Positions 15,371 to 24,163 of a DNA stretch of 47,815 nucleotides are shown here, piece by piece; within the stretch, counting starts at the first letter, position 1, and every line of letters starts with the position of its first letter. The position numbers and the translations under genes are program-made. Origin of the DNA: an uncultured archaeon (GTDB taxonomy: Archaea > Hadarchaeota > Hadarchaeia > Hadarchaeales > Hadarchaeaceae). The stretch spans positions 1 to 47,815 of the forward strand of contig CAKZTQ010000018.1 of assembly GCA_937921735.1 (NCBI GenBank), written 5' to 3'. Below the pieces are notes generated by a model that was not told where the DNA came from, made no database searches, and was given only the letters and a program-made list of their open reading frames with translations.

Positions 15371-16271
15371 GTTCGGGAGGTCGCTCACGGGCTTGCGGAT
15401 ATCGGTCACCGACGATTGCAACTTGAACTGCTTTTACTGCCACCGGGAGGGATGCCCAGCGGGCTCTAGACGGATGTCGCCGGAGGAGATCGGACGGATC
15501 GCGGGGCTCGCCGCGGAGTTCGGCGTGCGCAAGGTAAAGCTAACCGGAGGCGAGCCATTGATGCGCAAGGACATCACGGACGTAATCAGGTCGATCGCTG
15601 AGACCGAGGTCTCCGAGATATCGATGACGACCAATGGAACGCTGCTGGCGGATGTCGCGGTAGAGCTGGCGGACGCTGGCCTTGACCGCGTGAACATCAG
15701 CCTCGATACCTTGAACAACGAGACCTACCGCAGGATAACTGGCGAGGACATGCTCGAGAACGTGCTTTCCGGCATCGAAGCTGCGATAGCTGCCGACCTC
15801 ACCCCGGTGAAGATAAACATGGTGGTGCTCGCCGGCATAAACGATGGGGAGATAGAGCGCATGATATCCTATGCCTTCCGGCAAGGGGCCATCCTCCAGC
15901 TGATAGAACTCATAGATGTGGGTGGAGGAGGTCCATCGCCCTACCACCACGACTTGGCCGAGGTGGAGCGGGAGCTGAGCCGGCGAGCCCTCGCCGTGGA
16001 GACGCGTGAGCACATGAACGCACGCAAGAAGTTCATCTTGCCCGACGGCGAAGTGGAGGTGGTTAGGCCCATGCACAACTCCGAATTTTGCATGCACTGC
16101 ACGCGCCTACGCTTGACGTCGGGCGGCTATCTCAAACCATGTCTGATGCGCAACGATAATTTGGTGGATGTCCTCACCCCGCTACGCGAGGGAATGATGG
16201 ACGAGGCGAGGGAGGCATTTAGAAGGGCGGTAGCGCTTCGAGAACCCTACTTCAAGCCCATGGGGGGTTAG
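15360..16271 (+). CDS. moaA: GTP 3',8-cyclase (radical SAM)
   Basis: A 303-residue radical SAM enzyme that starts molybdenum/tungsten cofactor synthesis. The SAM cluster cysteines are C20, C24 and C27 in DDCNLNCFYCHREG. The second cluster, which binds GTP, is EFCMHCTRLRL followed by C at CX2CX13C spacing (KPCLM). LTGGEPLMRKD and MTTNGTLLAD are typical. The C-terminal GG of the bacterial enzyme is partly kept as KPMGG at the end, known to be needed for activity in the family. GTG start at 15360 overlaps mobB by 11 bases. Confidence 0.95.
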   Translation: MRDRFGRSLTGLRISVTDDCNLNCFYCHREGCPAGSRRMSPEEIGRIAGLAAEFGVRKVKLTGGEPLMRKDITDVIRSIAETEVSEISMTTNGTLLADVAVELADAGLDRVNISLDTLNNETYRRITGEDMLENVLSGIEAAIAADLTPVKINMVVLAGINDGEIERMISYAFRQGAILQLIELIDVGGGGPSPYHHDLAEVERELSRRALAVETREHMNARKKFILPDGEVEVVRPMHNSEFCMHCTRLRLTSGGYLKPCLMRNDNLVDVLTPLREGMMDEAREAFRRAVALREPYFKPMGG

Positions 16272-16273
16272 CG

Positions 16274-16978
16274 GTGTTAGCGGAACATCTGACATGGAAA
16301 CGGGTAGAAGAGTACCTTAGGAGGAGGGACGATGTGATAATTCCGGTGGGCTCGACCGAGGAGCACGGGTACCATTTGCCCCTTTCCACGGATACGATAA
16401 TAGCATTTGAGCTGGCAAAAGTGGTCGGCGAGAGGCTTGGGATCTTGGTGATGCCCTCAATCCCCTACGGCGTGTGCAGGCACACTGCCTCCTACCCGGG
16501 GACCACGGGCGTTGGTTTCGATTCCTTGAGGGATTTCGTCCAGGATATCCTCGACGATCTGTGGGGCAAGGGGTTCAAGGTTTTTTATTTGATCACCGGC
16601 CACGCGGGGAGCGCACACAAAGTTGCCCTTAGGGAGGCCGGCAGGAGCCTAGTGGTTAAAGGTGCGGAGGTTTATGTGATAGACCCCTATGAGTTAAAAA
16701 TTTCGGACCTCTTGGAGGAGAAGGCACCTTCATTTCCGGGACACGCGGACGAAGTGGAAACTTCGCTCATGCTTTACTTGAGGCGAGAATTCGTGGATGA
16801 GAAAAAAATCGCGGATGAGTTGCCTGAGCTGGAACGCTTTAGGTTAACTGAGGAGAGGCCGACGGCGTCCGGCGTATTCGGAAGGCCTACGCTCGCCTCA
16901 AGGGAAAAGGGCGAGAGGATCTTCAACAGGATGGTCGATGAAGTAATCAAGATAATCAGATCCCGCGAGACAAGCTAA
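16274..16978 (+). CDS. Creatininase-family metal hydrolase
   Basis: A 234-residue member of the creatininase family. IPVGSTEEHGYHLPLSTDT (residues 23-41) supplies the metal-binding Glu, His and Asp, and DEVETSLML near residue 161 supplies a later Glu. The usual NGHGGN is replaced by TGHAGSAH. Archaeal relatives include ArfB, which deformylates an intermediate of flavin/F420 synthesis; others are amidohydrolases. Specific function cannot be chosen. GTG start directly after moaA, so it is in the same transcript. Base composition becomes visibly less GC-rich from here. Confidence 0.75.
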   Translation: MLAEHLTWKRVEEYLRRRDDVIIPVGSTEEHGYHLPLSTDTIIAFELAKVVGERLGILVMPSIPYGVCRHTASYPGTTGVGFDSLRDFVQDILDDLWGKGFKVFYLITGHAGSAHKVALREAGRSLVVKGAEVYVIDPYELKISDLLEEKAPSFPGHADEVETSLMLYLRREFVDEKKIADELPELERFRLTEERPTASGVFGRPTLASREKGERIFNRMVDEVIKIIRSRETS

Positions 16979-16982
16979 GCCC

Positions 16983-17798
16983 GTGAGATTCATGAGGTAC
17001 GCGTTTTTGGTCGCGTACGATGGGACGGGCTACTATGGGTTCGCCAGACAACCCAACTTGCCCACCGTCGAGGAAGAGCTGCTGAAGGCCTTTCAGAGAT
17101 TCGGGCTGTACCACGAACTCTCTAATGCGAGGTATTGCGCGGCGGCTCGAACCGATAGAGGTGCAAGTGCCCTCGGACAAGTCGTGGCACTAGATGTGCT
17201 GAAGCTACCGGATATCCCGGCGCTCAACGCCATCCTGCCGCCGGACATCGCTATCTTGGAAGCAAGGGAGATGGATCACTCCTTCGACCCTAGGCGCCAT
17301 GCCATACGTAAATGCTACCGTTACATCTGTAAAGCGCCGAGGGATTTCGACCTGGGAAGGGCAAAGGAAGCGGCTAAGCTTTTTGAGGGTAAGCATGACT
17401 TCAAAAATTTTTGTAAGAGGGAAAAAGGCAGGCACACATGGGCGGAGATAATAAGGGCCCAAGTCGATGGCGACGAGGTTCTGACTCTCAACTTTGAAGC
17501 GAGAGCTTTTCTATGGCAACAAGCTCGCCGTCTCGTAAATGCCATCTTGGCGGTGGGCACCGGTGAGCTCAGCATAGAGAAATTGAAGGAACTGCTTGAT
17601 GGACAATTGGACTCTCCTATCGCGCCAGCCCCACCGGAGGGTCTAATCTTGATGAAGGTCGAGTACACCGACGTGAAGCTAGAACCTAATCCGAATTTAG
17701 CTCAAAAATTCATCGAACACCTGAACAAAAAGCTGGCATTTCATTCGCAGCGAGCCGCAGTTTATAAGAATATCTTAAGCACGATAACGAACACATAG
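16983..17798 (+). CDS. truA: tRNA pseudouridine(38-40) synthase
   Basis: A 271-residue TruA that makes pseudouridine in the anticodon arm of tRNAs. The catalytic Asp is D58 in AARTDRGASALGQV. Other family segments are LVAYDGTGYYGFARQPN at the start, KCYRYIC in the middle and FLWQQARRLVNAILAVGTG near residue 180, corresponding to the second half of the fold. GTG start four bases after the preceding gene. Confidence 0.93.
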   Translation: MRFMRYAFLVAYDGTGYYGFARQPNLPTVEEELLKAFQRFGLYHELSNARYCAAARTDRGASALGQVVALDVLKLPDIPALNAILPPDIAILEAREMDHSFDPRRHAIRKCYRYICKAPRDFDLGRAKEAAKLFEGKHDFKNFCKREKGRHTWAEIIRAQVDGDEVLTLNFEARAFLWQQARRLVNAILAVGTGELSIEKLKELLDGQLDSPIAPAPPEGLILMKVEYTDVKLEPNPNLAQKFIEHLNKKLAFHSQRAAVYKNILSTITNT

Positions 17799-17821
17799 AT
17801 AAATCATTTGGGTTGAAGTAC

Positions 17822-18964
17822 ATGCCTGAGCTATCCGAGAAAAGGATGAGGGAAATAGCCAGAGCGTTTGTAACACGTTCGATGAGGATAGGAAGAAGAC
17901 CAGGAGGGAGGTATGACTCAGTCAGGATCACCTACAATCCAACCGACCCTACCTGCGAGAAATTTGCCTTAATGGTGGAGGAGGAATGCTGGCGCCGGGG
18001 AGCCCATACCTTGTTGCTAACTCATCGCTCGTGGAGGGAGAGGAGAAGATACCAGTTAAAGCCAAAGGCATCGCTCAGCCAAATGAGCCCCTTCGCGGAG
18101 GCGATAGCGAGGAAAGCGGATGCGCTCATATTCATAGGAGAAGAAGATGAACCGAGTTGGGCCAAAGGGTTGCACGAGAAGATCAAGCTCACAGCACCCA
18201 TTCGTCAAAAACTGCGTGAGATAACCGATCGAAGAAAGATCAAATGGGCATATTTCGGCTGGCCTCTACCCGCTACGGCCAAAGCCTACGGGTGCCCTGT
18301 GGAGAAGTTTAGGGAGATTTTCTTCAGGAGTATAGAAAACACCTTCACGAAGAGGTTGCTAGATATCTGCAGGTACTATCGAGCCGCGCTAGCGGGCAAG
18401 GACGAGGTTCAGATAACAGCCGATGACGGGACAAACCTAACGCTTCGCATTCGAGGAAGACCGATCCTAGTGGACGATGGCATAATTTCGGACGAAGACA
18501 TGAAAAGGGGTGATGTGGGGGTAAATATACCGGCTGGAGAAGTCTTCGTGGCACCGCTAGAGACCTCGGCCGAAGGCGAAATCTTCTTCGAGAAAGTTGC
18601 AATCCCGGGCTTCGGAAAATTGGAACATCTACGGCTAAAATTCAACAAGGGGAAAATCGCTAGCTACAAAGCGGAAAGAGGGGAGGAAAACTTTAGAAGA
18701 TTCCTCGAGGCCAATACCGGCGAAAAAGACAGGATCGCCGAGCTGGGCTTCGGCTGCAACCCAGGAGCTGAGTACACGGGCGGAAGCATAATCGTCGACG
18801 AAAAGATATTCGGGACGATACACGTAGCGATAGGAAATAACCGAGGCGCCTATCACGGCAGGAACAGGGCATCCAGCCATTTAGACCTAATCAAGGACAT
18901 GTCGAGGGGACAGGTATTCGTGGACGGAAAGGTTATCATGAGCCGCGGGAAGCCCTTGTTGTGA
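17822..18964 (+). CDS. M29-family metalloaminopeptidase
   Basis: A 380-residue peptidase of the thermophilic M29 family (AmpS/AmpT/PepS), dinuclear zinc/cobalt aminopeptidases. Putative metal ligands lie in the C-terminal half: Glu in LETSAEGEIFF, Glu in ELGFGCNPGAEYTGGSI, His in IHVAIGNNRGAYHG and the HxD in SSHLDLIKDM. Somewhat shorter than the usual roughly 410 residues. Start ATG 17822 rather than TTG 17813. Its last 29 bases overlap the end of the convergent rfcL gene. Confidence 0.85.
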   Translation: MPELSEKRMREIARAFVTRSMRIGRRPGGRYDSVRITYNPTDPTCEKFALMVEEECWRRGAHTLLLTHRSWRERRRYQLKPKASLSQMSPFAEAIARKADALIFIGEEDEPSWAKGLHEKIKLTAPIRQKLREITDRRKIKWAYFGWPLPATAKAYGCPVEKFREIFFRSIENTFTKRLLDICRYYRAALAGKDEVQITADDGTNLTLRIRGRPILVDDGIISDEDMKRGDVGVNIPAGEVFVAPLETSAEGEIFFEKVAIPGFGKLEHLRLKFNKGKIASYKAERGEENFRRFLEANTGEKDRIAELGFGCNPGAEYTGGSIIVDEKIFGTIHVAIGNNRGAYHGRNRASSHLDLIKDMSRGQVFVDGKVIMSRGKPLL

Positions 18965-20180
18965 GACCCGCGAGATAGTCTATCTCCTTCTCCGTCAGCT
19001 CGAGTTGGGCTGCTATCCTAGATGCGGTTTTTTTATCGCGGGCAAAGATTATGCTCAAATAGGGGATGAAGTACTTCCTCGCCTCTTTGCTTGAGATGTG
19101 GCAATACCTAGCGATCTTTTGGGCGATGCCGTCGCGTAGCGCCCTTGCACCCCTCGTCTTAGCGTAAAGTAGACCAGAGCTCGGGACTTGAAACCGAACG
19201 TGCCTCATCTCACCCTCTCGTGCCACCGCGACACCACAGGTCATCAGGTCGCTCGCGTAACCCCACATCCCGTAGGCCTGCCTCTTTCGAGTCCGGCCGA
19301 GAAAGATGTCGGCGCGTGAAAGCGCCTCATAGACCCGCGCGAGGTCGGAGGGCTCTAAAAGCATCCTAGGCACATTTTCGCTTATCCAATCTATGGCATC
19401 ATCGGGGGGGCGATCGAGTGCCCAGAGGATTTCCCTCGCCTCCTTGCAGGTGGTCGCGTGGAGGAGCCGCGAGAGCACCTCGAATATGTTGGCCTCGCGA
19501 TCGCGTCTGTAGACGATCACATCTTTAATCGTCAGGCGACGTTTGCCGGTCGCCACGGCTTGAAGGTCGTTTATCGCGGATCGCAGGTCGCCTCTCGCTG
19601 CTTCGGCTATAACTTTAAGCGCCAAGGGTTCCGCCTCAATCCCCTCGGCACGAGATATCCGCTCCAAGGCCTTGACTATTGAATCCTCAGCGAGGCGTCG
19701 AAAGTTTACCGCAAAGCAGGCGGACCTGATATCAGCGGGTATGGCGTATTGATCGTTCGCGATGAGCACGATTGGATTTTGAGCTTGCTCGAGTAGTTCA
19801 CCTATCGCGCGATAGCCGCCTCGATCCACGGTGCCGTGGATGTTATCGGCTTCATCGAGAACGATGAGGCGTTTACCCACCACGCCCGCAAATAACGTCC
19901 CGCTGGTAGCGGCTGTGCCAGCGACCTGTTTGATCACTTCGAACGTGCGTTTGTCGCTCGCGTTGAGCTCTATGAGATCCCAACCCATCTCCCGCGCTAA
20001 AGCCCTAGCGGCGACGGTTTTACCGGTACCGGCAGGCCCATAGAGTAAAAGCGCGCGCCTCTTAGGCTTGCCTCTTTTCCATTCGTCTGCCCACTCGAGA
20101 ATGGATTTTATCGCTTGGGGCTGTCCGATCACCTCGCTCAGCTTGCGTGGAGCGTACTTCTCCACCCATGGCTCGGTCAT
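18936..20180 (-). CDS. rfcL: Replication factor C large subunit
   Basis: A 414-residue clamp-loader subunit that, with RfcS, opens PCNA onto primed DNA. WVEKYAPRKLSEVIGQ begins the protein, the Walker A is GPAGTGKT (residues 48-55), Walker B is LIVLDEADNIHG near 105, and sensor 1 context is IANDQYAIP. The rest is the helical collar. No PIP-box-like acidic/basic extension typical of longer RfcL proteins is visible, so it is at the short end of the family. The small subunit gene is not in this window. Divergent from the pilin-like operon. Confidence 0.93.
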   Translation of the reverse strand: MTEPWVEKYAPRKLSEVIGQPQAIKSILEWADEWKRGKPKRRALLLYGPAGTGKTVAARALAREMGWDLIELNASDKRTFEVIKQVAGTAATSGTLFAGVVGKRLIVLDEADNIHGTVDRGGYRAIGELLEQAQNPIVLIANDQYAIPADIRSACFAVNFRRLAEDSIVKALERISRAEGIEAEPLALKVIAEAARGDLRSAINDLQAVATGKRRLTIKDVIVYRRDREANIFEVLSRLLHATTCKEAREILWALDRPPDDAIDWISENVPRMLLEPSDLARVYEALSRADIFLGRTRKRQAYGMWGYASDLMTCGVAVAREGEMRHVRFQVPSSGLLYAKTRGARALRDGIAQKIARYCHISSKEARKYFIPYLSIIFARDKKTASRIAAQLELTEKEIDYLAGLTTRASRGS

Positions 20181-20261
20181 CTGAATACCAAAAAGAAGTA
20201 AGACTTGGCGGTTAAAGCTTTGATGACAAGGGCTTATCGAACAAATCTACGACATAGAAAA

Positions 20262-20270
20262 TTTTAAAAA
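20262..20270 (+). promoter_or_regulatory. TATA-like box of the pilin-like operon
   Basis: TTTTAAAAA at 20262-20270 predicts a start near 20290. Two AAAGGAGG-type ribosome-binding sites follow, at 20295-20303 and 20313-20320; the second is correctly spaced for the ATG at 20327. Confidence 0.5.
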
Positions 20271-20326
20271 TCCGCACCCAAGAAAATCTTCTGCAAAAGG
20301 AGGATGAAAGATAAAGGAGGCTGGAC

Positions 20327-20509
20327 ATGAGGGTTAGGGGACTCCTTCACGATGAGGCCGCCGTGGAGCCGCTCGTGATGAAGCTGCTGGCCGCGGTCGC
20401 GCTGCTCATCGTGGGCCTGGGCATAGGGATCGGCCTTTATAAGAGAGCCGGTGCTGCTGCCGAGAGCATGTTGGAGAACGCGATAGAAAACCTCGCCAAG
20501 GGAGCATAG
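20327..20509 (+). CDS. Small pilin-like membrane protein (operon gene 1)
   Basis: A 60-residue protein with a short charged N-terminus (MRVRGLLHDEAAVEP), one hydrophobic helix (residues 17-38, LVMKLLAAVALLIVGLGIGI) and a short helical tail. This RG...hydrophobic arrangement is what archaeal prepilin peptidases recognise (cleavage after a small residue ahead of the hydrophobic segment), with an acidic residue near +5 to +7. Strong GGAGG site at 20316-20320. It is the first of four closely packed genes. No named family recognised. Confidence 0.7.
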   Translation: MRVRGLLHDEAAVEPLVMKLLAAVALLIVGLGIGIGLYKRAGAAAESMLENAIENLAKGA

Positions 20510-20512
20510 AGT

Positions 20513-20866
20513 GTGCCGGCGCTGAGGATGCTGGCCTCGGTCATCTTCGCTTCCTTGACCGTCCTGACCTTCGCCATGGCCTACAAATACGCTGGAGCTC
20601 TAGCAAGGGTGCGAGATGCGAGGGAGGCCGCTTTAGAGGTTGATGCTGCAGTGCGGGCGGTCATCGCGACGGGAGATCAAAGAAAGGTCAACGTTAGGAT
20701 ACCCGAAGGCTACGTGCTGAGCTTCGGGGATAACCGAATAACGATCGATGGCATAACCCTGCCGGAGGACGGTTATCCATTGCCCATCGTCGGGCCGGAA
20801 CTCGGATCTGGCACATACGTTTTGACCATCTCCTTCGAAAACGGAGCGATCTTGGTATCCACATGA
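20513..20866 (+). CDS. Pilin-like secreted/membrane-anchored protein (operon gene 2)
   Basis: A 117-residue protein with an N-terminal hydrophobic helix (about residues 5-25) and an extracellular-looking domain rich in short strands (KVNVRIPEGYVLSFGDNRIT, GTYVLTISFENGAILVS). The N-terminal helix runs straight into a helical stem (YKYAGALARVRDAREAAL), as in type IV pilins. GTG start three bases after the previous gene; the stop overlaps the next start (ATGA). No family recognised. Confidence 0.7.
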   Translation: MPALRMLASVIFASLTVLTFAMAYKYAGALARVRDAREAALEVDAAVRAVIATGDQRKVNVRIPEGYVLSFGDNRITIDGITLPEDGYPLPIVGPELGSGTYVLTISFENGAILVST

Positions 20867-21294
20867 ACCTCACGCAGGTGTTCAAGACCCTGATCGTGTG
20901 CATCTTCGCGATCGCGCTCGTTTTGGCGAGCGCCTCAGCCTACCGGAGGCACCGAGCACTTACGAAGTTAGCGGAGCTCAGCGATGCAACTTCTGCAATC
21001 GTGGTCCACTTGACGGCCAATAAACTCGCTTACGTCGATGCCCTCGGCAACAAGCTAAATTATGTGATCGACCCGACCAAGTTTGAGGATCTAGATTTCA
21101 CCCTCAAGATAGGAGGCCAAAACTTCGGCTTCCAAGTGCAAGTGCAGGATTTAAAGGATGGATACTCCCTCGGCCCCTTCGGCCCAGTACCTCCAAGCAA
21201 TAGAGAGACTTGTTCTTTGGCAGTGGCATGCTCGCTGAGGTTGGATGGCCGATACGTGCCAGCTAAGTTGAGTGTGGTAGCGTGGTACGCTTAA
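20863..21294 (+). CDS. Pilin-like secreted/membrane-anchored protein (operon gene 3)
   Basis: A 143-residue protein with N-terminal helix FKTLIVCIFAIALVLASASA (residues 7-26), a helical stem and a beta-rich domain. Two Cys in ETCSLAVACSLRL near the C-terminus could form a disulfide, which fits an extracellular location. Same architecture as genes 2 and 4. Overlaps the next gene by 13 bases. No family recognised. Confidence 0.7.
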   Translation: MNLTQVFKTLIVCIFAIALVLASASAYRRHRALTKLAELSDATSAIVVHLTANKLAYVDALGNKLNYVIDPTKFEDLDFTLKIGGQNFGFQVQVQDLKDGYSLGPFGPVPPSNRETCSLAVACSLRLDGRYVPAKLSVVAWYA

Positions 21295-21761
21295 CCGAGA
21301 GGGGCATCTCCGACGTGCTTTCAATCGCATTCATGTTCATCATCCTCATCGTGGGCAGCGCTATCATGCACGCTTATAGCTTGAGACCCCTTCAAGCCGC
21401 TACGGCGCGACAGCTCGAGCTCAAGTGCGAACATCTGTACGGAATGCTGGAAACATCATGGGTCGAGCCCTACTCGATCGGTATCTTGAAAGCGGCTGCT
21501 GAACAAATAGTGCTTGAATCGCCCGCGGTACCGGACCAGTACCTGCGCTCGTACGTGAGGGCAACACTTAACCACTTACGACCGCCTGGCTACGGCGTGG
21601 TCGTGCTACTAAGCCAAGGCGGCAAAACTTGGACGCTCACTTGTCCTGAAAATGCCCATGAGACCGACGAGCAATTCCTCGCGCGCGGGCAGATTTCCAT
21701 CACGAAAGCGGGCGGAGAAGTGGTAACGCTATCCGTAGAAGTTAAGCTCTTCAAGATTTAG
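21282..21761 (+). CDS. Archaeal type IV pilin-like protein (operon gene 4)
   Basis: A 159-residue protein whose N-terminus, ERGISDVLSIAFMFIILIVG, closely follows the archaeal pilin pattern (charged residue, G, then I/V-S-x-V and a hydrophobic helix). Cleavage would fall after the Gly at residue 8. The remainder contains two Cys (LKCEHL and LTCPEN) that could pair. This is the clearest evidence that the four-gene set encodes pseudopilins. GTG start at 21282. It ends five bases before the stop of convergent rad50. Confidence 0.72.
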   Translation: MVRLTERGISDVLSIAFMFIILIVGSAIMHAYSLRPLQAATARQLELKCEHLYGMLETSWVEPYSIGILKAAAEQIVLESPAVPDQYLRSYVRATLNHLRPPGYGVVVLLSQGGKTWTLTCPENAHETDEQFLARGQISITKAGGEVVTLSVEVKLFKI

Positions 21762-21766
21762 ATGCC

Positions 21767-24163
21767 TCAAAAACTTTGTGGAACCACTACCTGTTCTATT
21801 CTGGTCGGTTGATCGTTGTCCTTGTCCCGATGGAAGCGGTATAGATACCCACTGACCGCTGCCTCCAATCGCTCCTCATGCGTTATGAGCAGCACCTGGC
21901 GGACTATTTCCGGGACTCGCTCGCGCAGGGCAGTCGCGAGTTCCTGGATTCCCTCCGCGTCCAAGTTGTGGGTGGGCTCGTCCAACACCAACCAGCTGAG
22001 GGTCGGCGCCAGCACGATCGCGAACGCTATCCTTAACGCCAAGCAGGCGCAGGTTCGCTCGCCGCCGCTCGCAATGCCCTCCACCGGCAACCAATTGCCA
22101 AACCTGTCGCGCAGCTGCAGGACATAGTCCCCCTTGCCTTCTCCCTCCACGGCAAGCCTTATGCTAGTGAGGTCACCGTAGGGATAGATATCCCCCCACA
22201 GTTCAGCCATCGCCTCATTTACGGCCTCGATGAAGTTGCGGCGGAGCGATACCTGCGTCCTGGAAAGGGCTACCTGGATCGTCTGAAGGGCCTCCACCGC
22301 CTGTTGGAGATATTTGAGCTCAACCTCGTAGCGGGCGATCATGGCTTTTTTCTCCCGAAGGCTTTCGATGAGTTTGCGCCTCTCGGCTATCAACTGTTCC
22401 TTACCCGCCAGCTCAGCCTTGAGACGTTCATGCGTCCTGATCAACTCCTCCCAGCGGGCTTGCAACTCCCTGGCTCTCGCTTCGTCGTAGGTTCGCCTCA
22501 ACTGCCAGTGCTCGCGGCGCGCCCGCAGGCTCTCCGCGAGCTTTCGCTTGTGCTCCGACTCGAGTCTGTCCAATTCCTCGCGGAAGTGTAGGAGCTGCTT
22601 TAGCTCCTGAAGCCGTTCCCGCAGCTTTTCCAACTCTCGGCGCTGGCGGTCTACTTCGGATCGGAGCCCCTCCATTTCCACCCGCGCGTTCGTCAGCTCC
22701 TCGTTTAGGCTGAGGATCTCTTGCTCCACCCTCGAGCGCTCAGCTTCTAGCGCCTGAAGGCCCTCGACCTCCTTAGCGATCAACATGGCGCGCCTCTGTA
22801 GTTCTAACTTTTGGTTCAAGAACTCCTGTAGCTCAGATAAACGCTTCTCCAGCCGAGCGGCCAGCCTGCGATAATCCTCGATTCTTGCCCCACGATCCTC
22901 AAGCAATCGCTGTTTTCTATCCTCAGACAATGGGCTTTCGCACACGGGACAGATGGAACCCGCCATCGCAAGCTCATTAGACGCCTGTTCCAAGTCCTGT
23001 AGACGCGCGCGAGTTGCTGCTAACTCGTCGCCGACATCCCTGATCTCCACTTGCAGCCTTCCAATGGAATCGGTCAGTTCCTGTGTTCTCAAGCTTTCCA
23101 GCTCGCCGCGCAACCTGTGCTTGGCTTCTATTTCGCTCGAAATTTTTTCCAAGCGGTCGCTGTACATCTTTATCTTCGTCTCCAACTCGCGGACCCACGA
23201 GGTTGAGGAGGTCAGCTTTGAGCTCAAATCCTCCACCTTGCTTGAGGCCTCCCTGAATTCCCGTTCCGCATTTGCAACCTGTTTCCTCAGCTCCTCGCTT
23301 TCGATCCCCATCGCCCCGCCGAGCCTGGCCTTTACATCTTCCAATCGTTGGTTAAGCTGTGTTATTTCACCTTCGAGCTCCTTGAGGGATTTCTCGAGTT
23401 GCGCCAACCTTTGCTCAACCTCCCGCAACTGTTGCAGCTCCCTTTGGACGCTCTCGAGCTCTGGCTGCAGTTGTTTTAATCGCGCATGAATCCCTTGCTT
23501 CGAGAGCTCCAGCTCGTTCAACCCTTGTTCCAGGGCCGGCAGGGCCGCCAGAGCTGCGTCCTGCCTGAGCTCATTTAGAGCAGCCCGTCGGTCATCGATG
23601 CGCTCTTGGATGCGATGAACCAATGTGCCCATATTTTTGCGCGCAAGCTCTAGCTTATCTATGCTCAACAACTCGTCGATGCTCTCCATACGCTTCCCCC
23701 TCGGCAACGTCAGAAAATAATCCAGCCGATTTTGCTCGGAGTACACCGCTCGCTCAAAGAGATCATAATCGAGCTTTAGTATGGATTGAATTGCTTCGCT
23801 CACGCGCGTGGCGCTCGGACTTTCGATCAACTCGCCGCTCGCCTTGCGTAGCTCGGAAAAAGTCGTGCCGCTTCCCCGCTCGATCACGCGCTTGACTATA
23901 TACTCCTCCCCGTCCGGAGCGATGAAGCTCACTTCCACCTCCGCCGAGCCCATTTGCTTTGGCCTGTTCATGATGAGTTCATCCAGCTTGATCCTACGCG
24001 TTTGCACCTGGGGTAGGGTACCGAAGAGCGCGTAAGTTATGGCCTCGAGGACCGCCGACTTGCCAGCCCCCATCATCCCAACAAGCACGTTCGTGCCATC
24101 GCCGAATTTTATTTCGCTGTCGAGGTGCGTTTTCCACCCCTTTAGCTTGACGCGCGTTATCAT
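21767..24163 (-). CDS. rad50: DNA double-strand break repair ATPase Rad50
   Basis: A 798-residue SMC-like ATPase that works with Mre11. Walker A is GMMGAGKS at residues 29-36. Two long coiled-coil arms flank the zinc hook, with CPVC at residues 405-408. The C-terminal ABC signature is in GIASGGERTCACLALRIAF and Walker B in LSWLVLDEPTHNLD. Typical archaeal Rad50 is around 850-900 residues, so the coiled coil is slightly short. It starts in an overlap with mre11, the usual order. The HerA and NurA genes that often join this operon in archaea are not present. Confidence 0.96.
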   Translation of the reverse strand: MITRVKLKGWKTHLDSEIKFGDGTNVLVGMMGAGKSAVLEAITYALFGTLPQVQTRRIKLDELIMNRPKQMGSAEVEVSFIAPDGEEYIVKRVIERGSGTTFSELRKASGELIESPSATRVSEAIQSILKLDYDLFERAVYSEQNRLDYFLTLPRGKRMESIDELLSIDKLELARKNMGTLVHRIQERIDDRRAALNELRQDAALAALPALEQGLNELELSKQGIHARLKQLQPELESVQRELQQLREVEQRLAQLEKSLKELEGEITQLNQRLEDVKARLGGAMGIESEELRKQVANAEREFREASSKVEDLSSKLTSSTSWVRELETKIKMYSDRLEKISSEIEAKHRLRGELESLRTQELTDSIGRLQVEIRDVGDELAATRARLQDLEQASNELAMAGSICPVCESPLSEDRKQRLLEDRGARIEDYRRLAARLEKRLSELQEFLNQKLELQRRAMLIAKEVEGLQALEAERSRVEQEILSLNEELTNARVEMEGLRSEVDRQRRELEKLRERLQELKQLLHFREELDRLESEHKRKLAESLRARREHWQLRRTYDEARARELQARWEELIRTHERLKAELAGKEQLIAERRKLIESLREKKAMIARYEVELKYLQQAVEALQTIQVALSRTQVSLRRNFIEAVNEAMAELWGDIYPYGDLTSIRLAVEGEGKGDYVLQLRDRFGNWLPVEGIASGGERTCACLALRIAFAIVLAPTLSWLVLDEPTHNLDAEGIQELATALRERVPEIVRQVLLITHEERLEAAVSGYLYRFHRDKDNDQPTRIEQVVVPQSF

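Noticed and set aside
20304-20330. Nine-codon leader reading ahead of the pilin-like operon with AAAAGGAGG touching its ATG
   Set aside because: The ribosome-binding site has no spacing to this ATG, and the peptide has no feature of an attenuator; probably a chance duplicate of the GGAGG site.
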